A stretch of DNA of 64,000 nt from Modicisalibacter ilicicola DSM 19980 (GTDB taxonomy: Bacteria; Pseudomonadota; Gammaproteobacteria; Pseudomonadales; Halomonadaceae). The position numbers were made by a program, and so were the translations under genes. The stretch lies in contig NZ_FQUJ01000008.1 in the NCBI RefSeq assembly GCF_900128925.1, positions 124,001-188,000 on the forward strand, written 5' to 3'. Positions within the stretch are counted from its first letter, which is position 1; the number at the start of each line of letters is the position of its first letter. The notes under the pieces are model-generated. The model made no database searches and was not told the origin of the DNA. It saw only the letters and a list, made by a program, of their open reading frames with translations. Shown piece after piece: positions 36,898-46,302 of the stretch.

Positions 36898-36922
36898 TCG
36901 AGATAATCCGGAGTCGCTGTTG

Positions 36923-37606
36923 ATGCATACCCTGCTGATTGCCGATGATCACCCCCTGTTTCGCGAGGCCATGGTCAACGCGATCGGCTCGGCGTTGCCG
37001 GGAAGCAGGATTCTCGAAGCCGGCAGCCTGCAGGAAGCCCTGCAGCGGGCCATGGCTCACGAGGAACTCGATCTGATACTGCTGGATTTGTCACTGCCGG
37101 ATGCGCAAGGACTTGCCGGTCTGGCCGAGTTGCGCGAACGTCTGCCTTGGCTGCCCGTGGCGATCATCTCGGCGCAGCAGAGTCGTACCACGGTGCTGGA
37201 GGCCCTGAGTCTGGGGGCGGTGGGCTATATCGGTAAATCGACGCCGCGTCCGGAGCTGCTGTCGGCGCTGCAGCGGATGCTCGAGGGGGACGTGTATCTG
37301 CCGCCGGACATCCTGCGTCGGCCTCAGTCTCCTCCCGACATCGACGCTGTCCCCGATGTCGCGTTGGAACTAGCGCTGGCACAGCTCACCCACAAACAAC
37401 TTCAGGTGCTCGAGCGCATGATCCAGGGTGAATCCAACAAGATGATCGCCCGGCGGCTCGACATAGCCGAGACCACGGTCAAGACGCATGTTTCGGCGAT
37501 CCTGAGAAAACTGGGGGTCAGTAGCCGAGTTCAGGCGATTCTTGTTGCCCGAGAGGTCGACCTGGTCGCTCATCTCGCTCGCCAACAGCGCTCCGGCGGC
37601 GCTTGA
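36923..37606 (+). CDS. AgmR/ErbR-like LuxR-family response regulator
   Basis: A 227-residue regulator. The receiver domain begins LLIADDHPLFREAM, with Asp55 in LILLDLSLPDAQG. The LuxR-type helix-turn-helix is near 155-215 (LTHKQLQVLERMIQGESNKM). The opening and YLPPDILRR stretch are very like AgmR/ErbR, which controls ethanol and glycerol-related oxidation in pseudomonads. The ATG at 36923 is preferred over the TTG at 36920; GGAG lies upstream. It is 25 bp after the acoR-like stop and convergent with the hybrid kinase, its likely partner. Confidence 0.8.
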   Translation: MHTLLIADDHPLFREAMVNAIGSALPGSRILEAGSLQEALQRAMAHEELDLILLDLSLPDAQGLAGLAELRERLPWLPVAIISAQQSRTTVLEALSLGAVGYIGKSTPRPELLSALQRMLEGDVYLPPDILRRPQSPPDIDAVPDVALELALAQLTHKQLQVLERMIQGESNKMIARRLDIAETTVKTHVSAILRKLGVSSRVQAILVAREVDLVAHLARQQRSGGA

Positions 37607-37615
37607 TCCCGCTTT

Positions 37616-39031
37616 CTACTCTTCGCAGAGACGCATCAATTCCATCTTCAGCCGCAGGGGCTTCAGTGGCTTGAGCAGGCAGCCATAGCCGAGTTCCCGG
37701 GCTCGCTGCCTGAGCGTGGCGTCGTGATTGGCGGTGATCACGATGACCGGCAGTGCCGGCCAGCGTCGCCGCAGGTTCGCGGCCACCGCCAGGCCGTCGG
37801 GTTCCGTCTCGTCGAGATGATAGTCGACGATCAACGCGTCGGCGCCTGCCGCTTCGGCGCCCGCTACCACTGTGCGTTCAAGCATTGCCTGGGAGGACGC
37901 CGTGATGACCCGGCAACCCCACCCGCCGAGTAGCGCCGCCATGCCCTGGCAGATCGCCGGGTCGTTGTCGATCACCCAGATGCGCTTGCCGACCGGCCCG
38001 GCCATGGCCGGCACCGGCTCCGCCATGGCGAGCCGTCCCGGAGCGGGCGACAGCTTGCCGTAAGGCACCAGGATCGAAAAAGCCGAGCCATGCCCAAGTC
38101 GCGAGGTCAATCGCACGGGATACTCCAGCATGGCGGCGATGCGGTCGACGATGGCCAGCCCCAACCCCAGGCCGCGATCCTGAAAAGCCGACTGGGCATC
38201 GGCACGCTTGAATTCCTGGAAGATCGTGTCGCGCTGATCATCGGCGATGCCTGTGCCTGTATCGCCCACCAGGATTTCCAAGCCCTCGGGACGGCGTCGA
38301 CAGCCCAGCAGTACACGGCCTTGCTCGGTGTAGCGGATGGCATTGGTCAAGAAGTTGCGTATCACCCGGGCCAGCAGGGCCAGGTCGGATTCGACGACCA
38401 CGGAACTGGCCACGTAATGCAGTTCCAGCTCTCGGGAGGCGGCGATCTGGCGATACTCCTGCGCCAGGACATCGAGTAGTTCGCTAACCTCGAAAGGCGC
38501 GATATCCGGCTTGAGCACCCCGGCATCCAGGCGCGAAATATCCACCAGCGTGCCCAGCAGGGCCTCGACATCCTTCAGGGAGCGGCCGATGTGGCCTGCC
38601 AGGGTTCGCGGCGAGTCAGGCATCTCCTGTTCGATCAGGGCGCTGGTGAACAGGCGCGCGGCGTTGAGGGGTTGCAGCAGATCGTGGCTCACCGCCGCCA
38701 GGAACTTGGTCTTCGACAGGTTGGCGTCCTCGGCTTCGGCCTTGGCCTCGCGCAGGCGTCGCTCCGTGGCCACGCGCACCGCGATCTCGTCGCGCAGGCG
38801 GGCGTTGACCTGGCTGAGTTCCTCGAGGGTGCGGTGCAATGCCTCGGTGCGCTCTCGCACCTGCTCGGCCAGCAACACCGCATGTTCGAAGGCAGCGTAG
38901 GGGGCGCCACCGGCCACGCCGCTGGACTCCACGCGCTCGATCAGGGCCGCGCAGATCTTCTTCAGTCGAGCGTTTTCTGCCGCCAACTCGTGTTCGCGCA
39001 GGCTGCCGCCCTGCTCAGCAGGGTCGTCCAT
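37616..39031 (-). CDS. Hybrid histidine kinase with C-terminal receiver domain
   Basis: A 471-residue cytoplasmic kinase with no membrane segment. Residues about 10-105 form a coiled coil. The H-box is FLAAVSHDLLQPLNAARL (His116). The ATPase part has NFLTNAIRYTEQG and the G-box GLGLGLAIVDRIA. The receiver domain follows from about 350 (WVIDNDPAICQGMAALLGG), with Asp near 403 in LIVDYHLDETEPDG. The H-box with QPL is typical of NahK/ErcS'-type kinases. The start at 39031 overlaps the end of the FIST gene by 17 bp, so FIST may feed it the signal. It is convergent with the LuxR-type regulator. Confidence 0.83.
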   Translation of the reverse strand: MDDPAEQGGSLREHELAAENARLKKICAALIERVESSGVAGGAPYAAFEHAVLLAEQVRERTEALHRTLEELSQVNARLRDEIAVRVATERRLREAKAEAEDANLSKTKFLAAVSHDLLQPLNAARLFTSALIEQEMPDSPRTLAGHIGRSLKDVEALLGTLVDISRLDAGVLKPDIAPFEVSELLDVLAQEYRQIAASRELELHYVASSVVVESDLALLARVIRNFLTNAIRYTEQGRVLLGCRRRPEGLEILVGDTGTGIADDQRDTIFQEFKRADAQSAFQDRGLGLGLAIVDRIAAMLEYPVRLTSRLGHGSAFSILVPYGKLSPAPGRLAMAEPVPAMAGPVGKRIWVIDNDPAICQGMAALLGGWGCRVITASSQAMLERTVVAGAEAAGADALIVDYHLDETEPDGLAVAANLRRRWPALPVIVITANHDATLRQRARELGYGCLLKPLKPLRLKMELMRLCEE

Positions 39032-40217
39032 TCTCGACACGCCCAATGACAACCCCGGTGAAGGTCTGGTTGATGTGCATGCCATGATGCTGCTCCCCGT
39101 AGGTATTGAAGCCGATCACGCCACGCTCGCGCAGCAAACGCGATGCCGCATCGCGTTGCCCAAGCGCCTCGATCTCCAGCCGACGCAGGAAACAGTCGCA
39201 GCCGATGATCAGCTCCGGAGCGCCCAATTTCGCTTCGAGCTGATCGAAGGTGCACGAAAGATCGCTCAGGATCGACACCGGTTGCATGGCGGTCAGCACG
39301 ATGCCGTTTTCCACCGCGCAGTAGAAGGTCAAGCTGCCATCCTCGTTGACGCGCTGGATGGAACGCACGTAATGGGACTCGCCGATACGCACCGCCAGGG
39401 GGTAGCGAGCGAACACCTGCTCATCGAGTTCGTCGACCGGGCAACCGACCAGGGCCGCATACGCCTCGGCGGCCGGAAGGGCATTCAACTCCACGACCCG
39501 GCGGCGTTCCCGGTCCGCGTGGGTCACCACCAGCTTCTCGCTGCGCGGGCGCAGGTGATGCGTGGTGAAGACTTCAAAGGGCTGTGGCGTGTTGACCACC
39601 ACCACGACTGCCGCCTGACTGTGAAAGCAACCCTGATGGAAGACATGGGTGTGCGCGAGACGATTATCGTCCCCCGCGGAGCCACCGAAGCTGGGAATGC
39701 TGCCCAGCGCCGCATCCAGGGTCGCCAGCACCTGTTCCTCGCAGCTCGACAGGCCGTCGAGCAAGGTCAAGGCGAAGCTGTGATCGTTGATCGGCGCCAG
39801 CGACTGACGGCGGCAATCCTCGAGCAGTTCCTCCGTGAGGCGTTGGGCACGAAGCAGATCGAACCCTGCCAGATCCGTGACCAGGGCTCGGGAGATGGCA
39901 AAGCGACGACGATCGAAACCGATCGCCACGATGCCGCCACGGCTGTAACCCTGGGGGGTGATCTCGCCGGCGGTGGTGCAACCGCTTATCGGCAACTCCT
40001 CGCCAAAGGTACCCGACAGCGCCTCGCCAAGCGTTGCCAGAGAATACTCTGCACTGCAGAAGAAGAGCACGAAGCCGAGTTCGGCATGGCACAGCCCCGC
40101 CGCCAGCTCTTCGACGGCGGCCCAGGGATCGCGCTGCTCGCTGTAAACGATACGCAGCGACGTCTCCTGCAGAAAAGTGTCGGAGGAGGGAAGACCGGCT
40201 ATCGACGTGTCGAGCAT
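39015..40217 (-). CDS. FIST-domain sensor protein
   Basis: A 400-residue soluble protein of the FIST family (FIST_N then FIST_C). Marks are CSAEYSLATLGEALSGTFG, PISGCTTAGEITPQGY, PSFGGSAGDDNRL and the C-terminal GVIGFNTYGEQHHGMHINQT. FIST domains are predicted ligand sensors, perhaps for amino acids, that act with signalling proteins. It is translationally linked to the downstream hybrid kinase (17-bp overlap). No clear Shine-Dalgarno is seen before 40217, so the start is uncertain. Confidence 0.83.
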   Translation of the reverse strand: MLDTSIAGLPSSDTFLQETSLRIVYSEQRDPWAAVEELAAGLCHAELGFVLFFCSAEYSLATLGEALSGTFGEELPISGCTTAGEITPQGYSRGGIVAIGFDRRRFAISRALVTDLAGFDLLRAQRLTEELLEDCRRQSLAPINDHSFALTLLDGLSSCEEQVLATLDAALGSIPSFGGSAGDDNRLAHTHVFHQGCFHSQAAVVVVVNTPQPFEVFTTHHLRPRSEKLVVTHADRERRRVVELNALPAAEAYAALVGCPVDELDEQVFARYPLAVRIGESHYVRSIQRVNEDGSLTFYCAVENGIVLTAMQPVSILSDLSCTFDQLEAKLGAPELIIGCDCFLRRLEIEALGQRDAASRLLRERGVIGFNTYGEQHHGMHINQTFTGVVIGRVENGRPC

Positions 40218-40297
40218 GGCAACTGTCGCAGGGAAGGTTTCGCTTCAGTGTATGCCGCGACTTTCAGCCCCACAACTTGCCGCGCCCGAGCCATTGC

Positions 40298-40915
40298 TCA
40301 CTCCAGGATCACCAGCCGATTGGGCAGTTCGTTGCGCTCGTGGGTGGCAGGCACCTCACGCTTGAGATGCTCGCCGCAGGATTCGATGCAATTCAGGAAG
40401 CCCTGCAGCGTCTGGCCCTGTTTCACCTGCCGGGTGAAGGTCGCGACGATCGATTGCCAGGTCTCGTCCTTCAGACGATTGGAGATGCCCCGATCGACCA
40501 GGATCTCCACGTAGCGCTCGGCTTCCGAGACGAAGATGAGCACCCCGGTCTCGCCATCGGTGTGGTGCAGGTTCTGTTCCAGGAACTGGCGCCGGGCCAG
40601 ATTCGAGGCCCGCCAATGTCGCACCGAGCGGGGAATGAGCCGGGTCGTGATCCGGGGAATTCGGAACAGCAGCCCCAGCACGATGAACGTCCCCCACTGC
40701 ACCAGCAGCAGCGCCTGGGCATTCAATCCACCGGTAAAATAGTTGATGACGCCAGGCACTATCAGCGCCAGCATTCCCGCCCAGAGCAGCGGGATGTAGG
40801 CATAGTCGTCCGCCTGGGCGGCCAGCACGGTGACCAGCTCGGCATCGGTTTCCTGCTCGATGCGATTGATCGCGTCTGCGACCTGGCGCTGTTCGCTGTC
40901 ACTCAATAAGCTCAT
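40298..40915 (-). CDS. TPM-domain membrane protein
   Basis: A 205-residue protein. The N-terminus SEQRQVADAINRIEQETDAE and the stretch GVLIFVSEAERYVEILVDRG are the TPM (YgcG-type) domain, here interrupted by two hydrophobic segments at residues about 42-85. The methionine at 40915 fits the family; the longer frame to 40978 does not. It is third in an operon-like run LemA, TPM with Gly-rich tail, TPM, a frequent arrangement. The function of these is poorly known. Confidence 0.78.
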   Translation of the reverse strand: MSLLSDSEQRQVADAINRIEQETDAELVTVLAAQADDYAYIPLLWAGMLALIVPGVINYFTGGLNAQALLLVQWGTFIVLGLLFRIPRITTRLIPRSVRHWRASNLARRQFLEQNLHHTDGETGVLIFVSEAERYVEILVDRGISNRLKDETWQSIVATFTRQVKQGQTLQGFLNCIESCGEHLKREVPATHERNELPNRLVILE

Positions 40916-41017
40916 GGCGTCGTGTTCTCTCGAATTCAGGGAGTTGCTAAATAAATTGCCGAACGGCGTAAAGCACAAGGCGCCCGGAGCACAGGCACCG
41001 GCGAGAAACGACTCCGA

Positions 41018-41794
41018 TTACCAGCCACCGGAGGCACCACCACCCCCGAAACCACCGCCGCCACCGCCGAAGCCACCGCCGCCAAAGCCGCCGCCGGAGC
41101 CTCCACGCCCCATGGCGGAACCCAGCAGTGCCCCTGCAAGCAGACCGCGACCTCTACCCCGGCCCCGGCCGCCTCCACCACCGCCGCGCGCCATGGCCAT
41201 GACGATGACGAACAGGACGAAGAACCAGATCGATGCCGGCCCCGCTTCACCTTCACGGGTGCCGGCCGCCTCCCCTTCCGGCTCGGCCAGTGGGTCGCCA
41301 CCCAGCACCTGGATCATCGCTTCGGTGCCCTGGACGATGCCTTCGGCGTAATCGCCCTGCCTGAAGGCCGGCGTGAGGATCTGGTTGATGATCACCGAGG
41401 ACTGCGCATCGGTCAGCCGACCTTCCAGGCCGTAGCCGACCTCGATACGCACCTTGCGCTCCTCGGGTGCGACGATCAGCAGGGCGCCGTTGTCCTCGCC
41501 TTCCTGACCGATGCCCCAGTGACGGCCCAGCTGATAGCCGTACTCCTCGATGGCGTAGCCCTGCAGACTCGCCAGGGTGACGACCACGACCTGCTCGGTC
41601 GTCCCCTGCTCGTGGGCCTTGAGCATCTCGGTCAGGCGCGATTCGGTCTGTTGATCCAGCAGCTCGGCCTGGTCGACCACCCGCCCGGTCAATTCGGGGA
41701 ATTCAGGCTGCTGCGCCTGGGTGCCCAAGGCAGGGGTCAGCGACAATAGGCTCAGCAACAACAGGAATAGCGGTAGACGCAGATAGATGCTCAT
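41018..41794 (-). CDS. YgcG-like TPM-domain protein with Gly-rich tail
   Basis: A 258-residue envelope protein. The signal peptide ends near GTQA/QQ. The TPM domain is residues about 33-165 (LTGRVVDQAELLDQQTESRL, then DNGALLIVAPEERKVRIEVG). One membrane segment follows (IWFFVLFVIVMAMA), then an R/G- and G-rich tail ending FGGGGASGGW. The start overlaps the lemA-like stop by 1 bp, so the two are coupled. TPM proteins have been linked to phosphatase activity or photosystem repair elsewhere; a role here is unknown. Confidence 0.83.
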   Translation of the reverse strand: MSIYLRLPLFLLLLSLLSLTPALGTQAQQPEFPELTGRVVDQAELLDQQTESRLTEMLKAHEQGTTEQVVVVTLASLQGYAIEEYGYQLGRHWGIGQEGEDNGALLIVAPEERKVRIEVGYGLEGRLTDAQSSVIINQILTPAFRQGDYAEGIVQGTEAMIQVLGGDPLAEPEGEAAGTREGEAGPASIWFFVLFVIVMAMARGGGGGGRGRGRGRGLLAGALLGSAMGRGGSGGGFGGGGFGGGGGGFGGGGASGGW

Positions 41795-42405
41795 CAGAAC
41801 TCCACCTGAGGCGCCTGGTCCGCATTCTCGGCGGTGGCCTCGAAGTTCTCGCGCAGCGGCATGTCGCTGTAGAGCAGGCTATGCCAGATCCGGCCCGGGA
41901 AGGTACGAATCTCGGTGTTGTAGCGCTCGACGGCGGTGATGAAATCGCGCCGCGCCACCGCGATGCGGTTCTCGGTGCCTTCCAGCTGGGACTGCAGGGC
42001 CAGGAAGTTCTGGTTGGAGCGCAGTTCCGGATAGCGCTCGGAGACCGCCATCAAGCGGCTCAGCGCGCTGGTCAACTGCCCCTGGGCCTGCTGGAACTGC
42101 TCGAGCTTCTCGGGGTCGTTCAACGACTCCGCATCGATCTGGATCGACGTGGCCCGGGAGCGTGCCTCGACCACCGCCGTCAGGGTCTCCTGCTCCTGCT
42201 CGGCAAAGCCCTTGACCGTTTCCACTAGATTGGGCACCAGGTCCGCCCGACGCTGGTACTGGTTCTCGACCTGGGCCCAGGCCGATTTCACCTGCTCATC
42301 CAGGCGCGGAATGTCGTTCACGCCACACCCCGTCACCAGCAGCACCATGGTTAACAGCATCAGCGAGCGCCACAGCCCCCGGCAAGAAAGCACCACCTGT
42401 TGCAT
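41794..42405 (-). CDS. LemA-family lipoprotein
   Basis: A 203-residue LemA protein. The lipobox is LLVTGC (Cys27 with the start at 42405). The body carries the LemA core WAQVENQYQRRADLVPNLVE, a long helical bundle, and ends with FPGRIWHSLLYSDM. Of several in-frame ATGs the one at 42405 has the best-spaced GGAG; 42411 and 42432 are alternatives. It is the first gene of the LemA-TPM-TPM set. Confidence 0.83.
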   Translation of the reverse strand: MQQVVLSCRGLWRSLMLLTMVLLVTGCGVNDIPRLDEQVKSAWAQVENQYQRRADLVPNLVETVKGFAEQEQETLTAVVEARSRATSIQIDAESLNDPEKLEQFQQAQGQLTSALSRLMAVSERYPELRSNQNFLALQSQLEGTENRIAVARRDFITAVERYNTEIRTFPGRIWHSLLYSDMPLRENFEATAENADQAPQVEF

Positions 42406-42556
42406 TGACATGGCTCCGTTCGTCTCTGTCATGACGTCATCGATAGGTAACCAAGGTACAGGTCGGCCTCACGAGAGGGAAGGCACGGTTTGGCGACTCG
42501 TGCCAATACGGCTTATAGTGCTTGCGCCATCGTCATCAACCAGTGTGGAAACCGCC

Positions 42557-43375
42557 ATGTTCGAGACGCGCGCCAGGCGGCCCCGATCGCCGCGACATGC
42601 TGCCCTTATCAGCGGCATCTCGCTTTCAGTCGCGTTGAGCCTCGCGCCGCTCGCTCAAGCCGCCCCTGGTGTGCGGGTCTTCGCCGCCGCATCGCTGACC
42701 GATGCCCTGGACCGGGCCATCGCGCATTACGAGTCCCGACATGACGTGGATATCGTGCCGGTCTATGCGTCGTCTTCCACCGCCGCACGCCAGATCGCCC
42801 GTGGCGCGCCCGCCGATCTGTTCTTCTCTGCCAACGTGCGCTGGATGGACTGGCTGGCGGAGCAGGGCATCGAGCTCGGCTTGCGAAACGATGTGGTGCA
42901 GAACCGTCTCGCCGTGATCGCGGCCCGAGACAGCGATTTGTCCGATGTCACCCCTGGCCGCGGGCAGGCACTCGATGCATTGTTGGACGAGGGACAGCGC
43001 CTGGCGGTCGGCGATCCGGACCATGTGCCGGCTGGCATCTACACCCGACAAGCCCTTCAGGCCCTGAGAGAATGGGATGCCCTCGAGCCGCGACTGGCAC
43101 GCGCCGACAACGTGCGGGCGGCCCTGGCACTGGTAGAGCGGGGGGAGACTCCGCTGGGCATCGTCTACCGGACCGATGCCCAGGCCAGCGACAAGGTTCG
43201 CCTGCTAGGGCTGTTTCCCGACGATAGTCACGATCCGATCGTCTATCCGCTGGCCTTGATCGACCCGCCGGCCAGTGACGAAGCCAGGGATTTCCAACAA
43301 TGGCTGCAAGGCGACGTTGCCCAGGCGATCTTCAGCGACTTCGGCTTTGCACCAGCCGATGACGCCCGCCGCTAG
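42557..43375 (+). CDS. modA: Molybdate ABC transporter substrate-binding protein
   Basis: A 272-residue periplasmic protein. The signal peptide ends near LAQA/AP. The ModA start VFAAASLTDALDRAIAHYE is clear, with VYASSSTAARQIARGAPADL and ADNVRAALALVERGETPLGI. It captures molybdate or tungstate for ModBC. The start at 42557 follows GGAA; the frame stays open further upstream without ModA features. It is the first gene of modABC. Confidence 0.9.
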   Translation: MFETRARRPRSPRHAALISGISLSVALSLAPLAQAAPGVRVFAAASLTDALDRAIAHYESRHDVDIVPVYASSSTAARQIARGAPADLFFSANVRWMDWLAEQGIELGLRNDVVQNRLAVIAARDSDLSDVTPGRGQALDALLDEGQRLAVGDPDHVPAGIYTRQALQALREWDALEPRLARADNVRAALALVERGETPLGIVYRTDAQASDKVRLLGLFPDDSHDPIVYPLALIDPPASDEARDFQQWLQGDVAQAIFSDFGFAPADDARR

Positions 43376-43390
43376 TCGCAAGGTCATGTC

Positions 43391-44086
43391 ATGCTCTCCG
43401 ATGCCGAGTGGGAAGCCATCCTCATCAGCCTTCAGGTCGCCGGTACTGCCGTGGCCTGGATCCTGGTGCCGGGCATCGCCCTGGCCTGGCTGATGGCGCG
43501 CCACGAGTTTCGCGGTAAGGCCTTGCTCGATGGTGTGCTGCACCTGCCCCTGGTGCTGCCACCGGTGGTGGTCGGCTATCTGCTGCTGGTTTCCCTGGGG
43601 CGCCAGGGTCTCCTGGGCCGCTGGCTGGATCAGTGGTTCGGCATCACCCTGCCCTTCACCTGGCAAGGCGCGGCGGTCGCCGGTGGCATCATGGCCTTTC
43701 CCCTGCTGGTGCGCGCCGTGCGTCTCTCCCTGGAAGCAGTCGACGTGAAACTCGAAGCGGCGGCCAGCACCCTGGGGGCCAATCGCTGGCGGATCCTGTT
43801 CACCATTACCCTGCCCCTTGCGCTTCCCGGGCTACTGACCGGTACGGTGCTGGCCTTCGCAAGGGCGCTTTCCGAATTCGGGGCCACCATCACCTTCGCC
43901 TCGAACATCCCCGGCGAGACCCGCACCCTGCCGCTGGCGCTGTATACGCTGATCCAGTCGCCGGGCAAGGAAGCCGCCGCGGCACGCCTCTGCGCCATCG
44001 CCATCCTGATCGCCATGCTCTCGTTGCTGGTCTCCGAATGGCTGGCACGCAAGGCCAGGAAACGCCTGCGAGGGCGCGATGGCTGA
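43391..44086 (+). CDS. modB: Molybdate ABC transporter permease
   Basis: A 231-residue inner-membrane protein with five to six segments and the EAA loop EAAASTLGANRWRILFTITL that meets the ATPase. The ModB features PLVLPPVVVGYLLL and ALSEFGATITFASNIPGETR are present. It is 15 bp after modA and overlaps modC by 8 bp. Confidence 0.9.
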   Translation: MLSDAEWEAILISLQVAGTAVAWILVPGIALAWLMARHEFRGKALLDGVLHLPLVLPPVVVGYLLLVSLGRQGLLGRWLDQWFGITLPFTWQGAAVAGGIMAFPLLVRAVRLSLEAVDVKLEAAASTLGANRWRILFTITLPLALPGLLTGTVLAFARALSEFGATITFASNIPGETRTLPLALYTLIQSPGKEAAAARLCAIAILIAMLSLLVSEWLARKARKRLRGRDG

Positions 44087-45221
44087 GCACACCGATGCCC
44101 CCTTGCCCGCAAGCCACGCCGTCTCGGGGCATGGCACCGATGCCTCTGGCCTCACTCTCGAGGTGGACAAGCGCCTGGGGGATTTCTTGCTCAAGGCATC
44201 GCTCACCGTGCCAGCCCGAGGCGTCACTGCCCTGTTCGGTGCCTCGGGCAGTGGCAAGACCAGCCTGCTGCGCCTGATCGCCGGGCTCGACACCCCGGAC
44301 AAGGGCGTCATACGTATCGGCGAGCACTCCCTTGTCGACACCCGGCAAGGCGTGTTCGTGCCGCCTCACCGCCGGCGTCTGGGCGTGGTCTTCCAGGAGG
44401 CGCGCCTCTTTCCTCACTACCGGGTGCGCGGCAATCTTACCTACGGCATGCGCCCCGGGGCACGCTCGCGCTTCGACGATATCGTCGACCTGCTGGGCAT
44501 AAGTCCCTTGCTGAACCGCTTCCCCGCCACCCTGTCCGGCGGCGAGGCCAGACGCGTCGCCATCGGCCGGGCCCTGCTCACCGAGCCGCGCCTGCTGTTG
44601 ATGGACGAACCCCTGACCGGCCTCGATGGCGCCCGCAAGCAGGAACTGTTGCGCTATATCGCCCGCCTGGCCAGGGACATCGACATTCCCATCGTCTATG
44701 TCAGCCATGATCCGGACGAATTGATCGCCATCGCCGATCATCTGGTACTCCTCGATCAGGGCCGTGTGCTCGCTCACGGTCGCCTGGACGAGCTGCTGAC
44801 GCGCTTCGACCTCACCGAATACCTGGGCGGATTCGACGCCGCCTCGGTCATCACGGCCACCGTCGCCGACCACGACCACCACTACGCCCTGACCCAACTG
44901 CGGCTGGAGGATGGCCAGCGCCTGACCATCCCGCTCGTCGACGACCCTCCTGGCACCACGCTGCGCCTGCGCATCCCGATCCGTGACGTGGCACTGGCCT
45001 TGTCGAAGCCCGAACAGGTCAGCTACCGCAATCAGCTCAGCGCCAGGGTGGAACAGATCGGCCTGGTGGCCGGCAACAAGACCTCGATCGAGGTACGCCT
45101 GCGGGTCGGCGAGCAGATCCTGCGTGCCCGGCTGACGCGCAAGTCCTTCGATGAGCTGGGAGTGAAGGAAGGCATTTCGATCGTCGCGTTGATACGCAGC
45201 GTGGCGTTTGATACGCGGTAG
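44079..45221 (+). CDS. modC: Molybdate ABC transporter ATP-binding protein
   Basis: A 380-residue ATPase. Walker A is GASGSGKTS, the signature is LSGGEARRVAIGRAL, and Walker B is LLLMDEPLTGLD. The C-terminal TOBE (Mop) domain starts near 310 (NQLSARVEQIGLVAGNKTSI) and can bind oxyanion. The N-terminus is about 20 residues longer than usual. No ModE gene is in the window. Confidence 0.9.
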   Translation: MAEHTDAPLPASHAVSGHGTDASGLTLEVDKRLGDFLLKASLTVPARGVTALFGASGSGKTSLLRLIAGLDTPDKGVIRIGEHSLVDTRQGVFVPPHRRRLGVVFQEARLFPHYRVRGNLTYGMRPGARSRFDDIVDLLGISPLLNRFPATLSGGEARRVAIGRALLTEPRLLLMDEPLTGLDGARKQELLRYIARLARDIDIPIVYVSHDPDELIAIADHLVLLDQGRVLAHGRLDELLTRFDLTEYLGGFDAASVITATVADHDHHYALTQLRLEDGQRLTIPLVDDPPGTTLRLRIPIRDVALALSKPEQVSYRNQLSARVEQIGLVAGNKTSIEVRLRVGEQILRARLTRKSFDELGVKEGISIVALIRSVAFDTR

Positions 45222-45317
45222 CGGTGATGGGGAGTGGGGCTGTGTTTGCAGCCTTAAGTACGTGGAGTGGCAAAACCACTATGGAAATGACCTTTGATCG
45301 GCCTGGTGGGAGTTTCG

Positions 45318-46190
45318 CTACGCATTTAGCGATGGTTTATGTACTGCCACACCCAGCATGACGAGCAATACTCCAACGATATCTTTGCCACTGGGAATCT
45401 GCGACAACACGATCACACCTATGATCGTGGCAGTCGCTGGCAACAGTGCCAACAGCAACGCGAAACTGGATCGCGGTAGTTTGGACATTGCCATCTGGTC
45501 ACAGACATACGGGATAACGGAAGAGCAGACACCAACCCCGATACCTGCAAGCACCAACTCGACCGTGGCGAAGGCTTTTATTGCCTCTGCGAAACCGATC
45601 GGCATGACGAACAGGAAGGCGATGGCCATCGCCGCACCCAATTGCTCAACCCCTCCACTCGCGCCGCGCTCGGAAATCTTATGGCCGAGGATGATGTATC
45701 CAACGAACAATGCGCCGTTAAGAAACGCCCAAAACAACCCGATCGGGTCACTCGACCATTTCACATCGATCAGTATGAATACACCAAGCACAGCCAGAAG
45801 CAAGGCGATGATGTTCCGTCTGGTACGTAACCCATACAAGGCAACGCCAATCGTGCCTACAAACTCGATGGCCGCGACCAGACTCATGGGTAACCGATCA
45901 AGCGCCAGATAGAACGCTGAATTCATCACTGCCAGGCAAACCCCGAGTCCAACCAATAGCCATCTGGTCTGTGCATTCGCTACTACTAGGGTGCGCCAGG
46001 GTTGGGTCCAGGGAGCGAAGATCAGTGCGGCTGAGGCAATACGCATCCAAGCCACGCCGAGAACGCCTATCGCAGGGAAGAGCAAGACCGCGAATGACGG
46101 GCCTAGATAGTGAAATATGGCACTGACGCCAAACCAGGCATGTGGCGGTACTGCCCTTGCGGTTCTTGTAAAAGTGAAACGTTTCATCAT
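45318..46190 (-). CDS. EamA-family exporter (RhtA-like)
   Basis: A 290-residue inner-membrane protein with ten hydrophobic segments in two EamA halves. The nearest type is RhtA, which exports threonine and homoserine (for example VAAIEFVGTIGVALYGLRTR and GVCSSVIPYVCDQMAMSKLP). It is divergent from an Lrp-family gene with a large palindrome just before its start. It has a lower GC than modC before it. An amino acid exporter under Lrp control is the natural reading. Confidence 0.82.
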   Translation of the reverse strand: MMKRFTFTRTARAVPPHAWFGVSAIFHYLGPSFAVLLFPAIGVLGVAWMRIASAALIFAPWTQPWRTLVVANAQTRWLLVGLGVCLAVMNSAFYLALDRLPMSLVAAIEFVGTIGVALYGLRTRRNIIALLLAVLGVFILIDVKWSSDPIGLFWAFLNGALFVGYIILGHKISERGASGGVEQLGAAMAIAFLFVMPIGFAEAIKAFATVELVLAGIGVGVCSSVIPYVCDQMAMSKLPRSSFALLLALLPATATIIGVIVLSQIPSGKDIVGVLLVMLGVAVHKPSLNA

Positions 46191-46195
46191 GCTGG

Positions 46196-46229
46196 CCTAT
46201 CATCAGAGATGATAGGATATTTTGATAGG
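46196..46229. promoter_or_regulatory. Palindromic operator between the EamA and Lrp-family genes
   Basis: CCTATCATC, AGA, GATGATAGG is a perfect 9-bp inverted repeat (46196-46216), and a further GATAGG follows at 46224-46229. It begins 6 bp before the EamA start, so it could serve as an operator for the divergent Lrp protein or mask the ribosome site in mRNA. Confidence 0.55.
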
Positions 46230-46302
46230 CAAAGACTCGTAAATGAATCACCATAATCAGGTGTTTTTTGTTTTCTATATTAATAAATACGAGGCTTATG
46301 AC

